Positions 5,363-5,992 of a stretch of 5,992 nucleotides of DNA are shown here, piece after piece. Position 1 is the first letter of the stretch. Each line of letters starts with the position of its first letter. A program made the translations under genes and the position numbers. The notes under the pieces are model-generated. The model saw nothing but the letters and a program-made list of their open reading frames with translations, was not told where the DNA came from and searched no databases. Source of the stretch: Chloroflexota bacterium (GTDB taxonomy: Bacteria > Chloroflexota > Limnocylindria > Limnocylindrales > CSP1-4); assembly GCA_005881055.1 (NCBI GenBank), contig VBHW01000137.1:5218-11209 (forward strand), written 5' to 3'.

Positions 5363-5992
5363 ATGGCGACCTCGCGGCAACCGGAAGAGGCCCGGCCGGC
5401 CGACGACGTCGGTCGGGGGCTCGACGCCGGTCGGGCCGTCGACGCGGGCCAGGGCCCGGAATCCGCCCTCGCGCCCGGCACCGGCCAGCACGTCGTCGTC
5501 GTCAGCGGCCTCTCGGGCGGCGGCAAGACGGCCGCCGCGAAGCTCTTCGAGGACCTCGGGTACGCGGTCGTCGACAACCTGCCCAGCGAGCTCCTGCCGG
5601 ACCTCGCCGAGCTCGTGTCGAGCGACCGCGAACGGTTCTCGCGCGTGGCGATCGTCCTCGACGTCCGTTCGGGAGATGCGCCCCTCGCGTTCGCGGCCAT
5701 GCGCGGCGCACTCGAGGGGCGCGGCATCCGGCCCCAGGTCTTCTTCCTCGAGGCGCGCGACGAGGTCCTCATCCGGCGGTTCTCCGAGACGCGCCATCGG
5801 CACCCCCTGGCCGACCAGCGGGGGATCGCGAGCTCGATCGCCGAGGAGCGCCGGCTGCTCGACCCGGTCCGCGACGAGGCCGACGTCGTGCTTGACACGT
5901 CCGACCTGTCGCTCCGCGAGCTGCGCGAGACGATCTTCGGGCATCTCGGCGATCCGACCGAGGCCGAGCAGCTCGTCATCCAGCTCATCAGC
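5363..5992 (+). CDS. rapZ: RapZ/YvcJ-family P-loop nucleotide-binding protein (N-terminal 210 codons, 3' end outside the window)
   Basis: RapZ proteins bind ATP/GTP. In E. coli RapZ controls decay of the sRNA GlmZ and so amino-sugar synthesis; in Gram-positives the homologue (YvcJ) is next to yvcK and whiA, and its role is less clear. The reading frame is open to the last base. Visible motifs are the Walker A loop GLSGGGKT (49-56; K55, T56), then FEDLGYAVVDNLPSELLPDL (62-81), the Walker B-like VAIVLDVRS (95-103), FFLEARDEVLIRRFSETR (127-144) with HPL (147-149), and ADVVLDTSDLS (173-183). The RNA-binding C-terminal domain is beyond the window. The P-loop reads GGGKT where GAGKS is commonest; it still fits the Walker A rule. 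Before it is a 42-residue Gly/Ala/Asp-rich extension, since ATG 5363 is the only sensible start. It lies 68 bp after tatC and may have its own promoter. Confidence 0.94.
   Translation, partial: MATSRQPEEARPADDVGRGLDAGRAVDAGQGPESALAPGTGQHVVVVSGLSGGGKTAAAKLFEDLGYAVVDNLPSELLPDLAELVSSDRERFSRVAIVLDVRSGDAPLAFAAMRGALEGRGIRPQVFFLEARDEVLIRRFSETRHRHPLADQRGIASSIAEERRLLDPVRDEADVVLDTSDLSLRELRETIFGHLGDPTEAEQLVIQLIS

Noticed and set aside
1..5992. Novel defence system, mobile element or CRISPR
   Set aside because: Every gene except the propeller is a recognisable housekeeping gene; there are no transposase, integrase, spaced repeats, target-site duplications or composition shifts.

Overview
The window looks like ordinary bacterial chromosome with a high GC content (roughly 70% by eye), densely packed with genes that all read on the + strand. 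There are no RNA genes, insertion sequences, CRISPR arrays or signs of recent transfer. Gene content and style (Sec and Tat translocation genes beside recJ, pyrF and rapZ, long Ala/Pro-rich tails, GTG starts, few Shine-Dalgarno sequences) suggest a high-GC Gram-positive-like or Chloroflexota lineage, possibly Limnocylindria-like. That placement is inference from general impression, not from a marker gene.

Layout: the 3' end of secF (1-339); a 74-bp gap with two small hairpins; a recJ-like gene (414-1931); a membrane-anchored beta-propeller protein of the TolB/PD40 type whose start overlaps the recJ stop (1928-3208); pyrF, orotidine-5'-phosphate decarboxylase (3212-4114); a 67-bp gap with a hairpin over the pyrF stop; tatA (4182-4448); tatC (4467-5294); a 68-bp gap; and the first 210 codons of rapZ (5363 to the window edge). 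recJ, the propeller gene and pyrF are spaced as one translationally coupled operon. tatA and tatC form a tight pair that may have its own promoter at the end of pyrF, and rapZ may be read from a nearly leaderless start.

Functionally this is a housekeeping cluster: the end of the Sec accessory complex, a single-strand DNA exonuclease of recombination and repair, the last step of de novo UMP synthesis, a Tat translocase made of TatA and TatC, and a P-loop regulator. The products do not form one pathway.

The observation most worth checking is in recJ. The flanking sequence is a good full-length RecJ, but two stretches are missing in frame, and both carry conserved active-site motifs. About 100 residues that should hold the DxDADG motif and the second aspartate motif are absent before the DHH motif. 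About 9 residues that should hold the GGH motif are absent from the DHHA1 domain. As written the protein should not be an active nuclease. Whether this is biology or an error in the sequence cannot be decided from the window.
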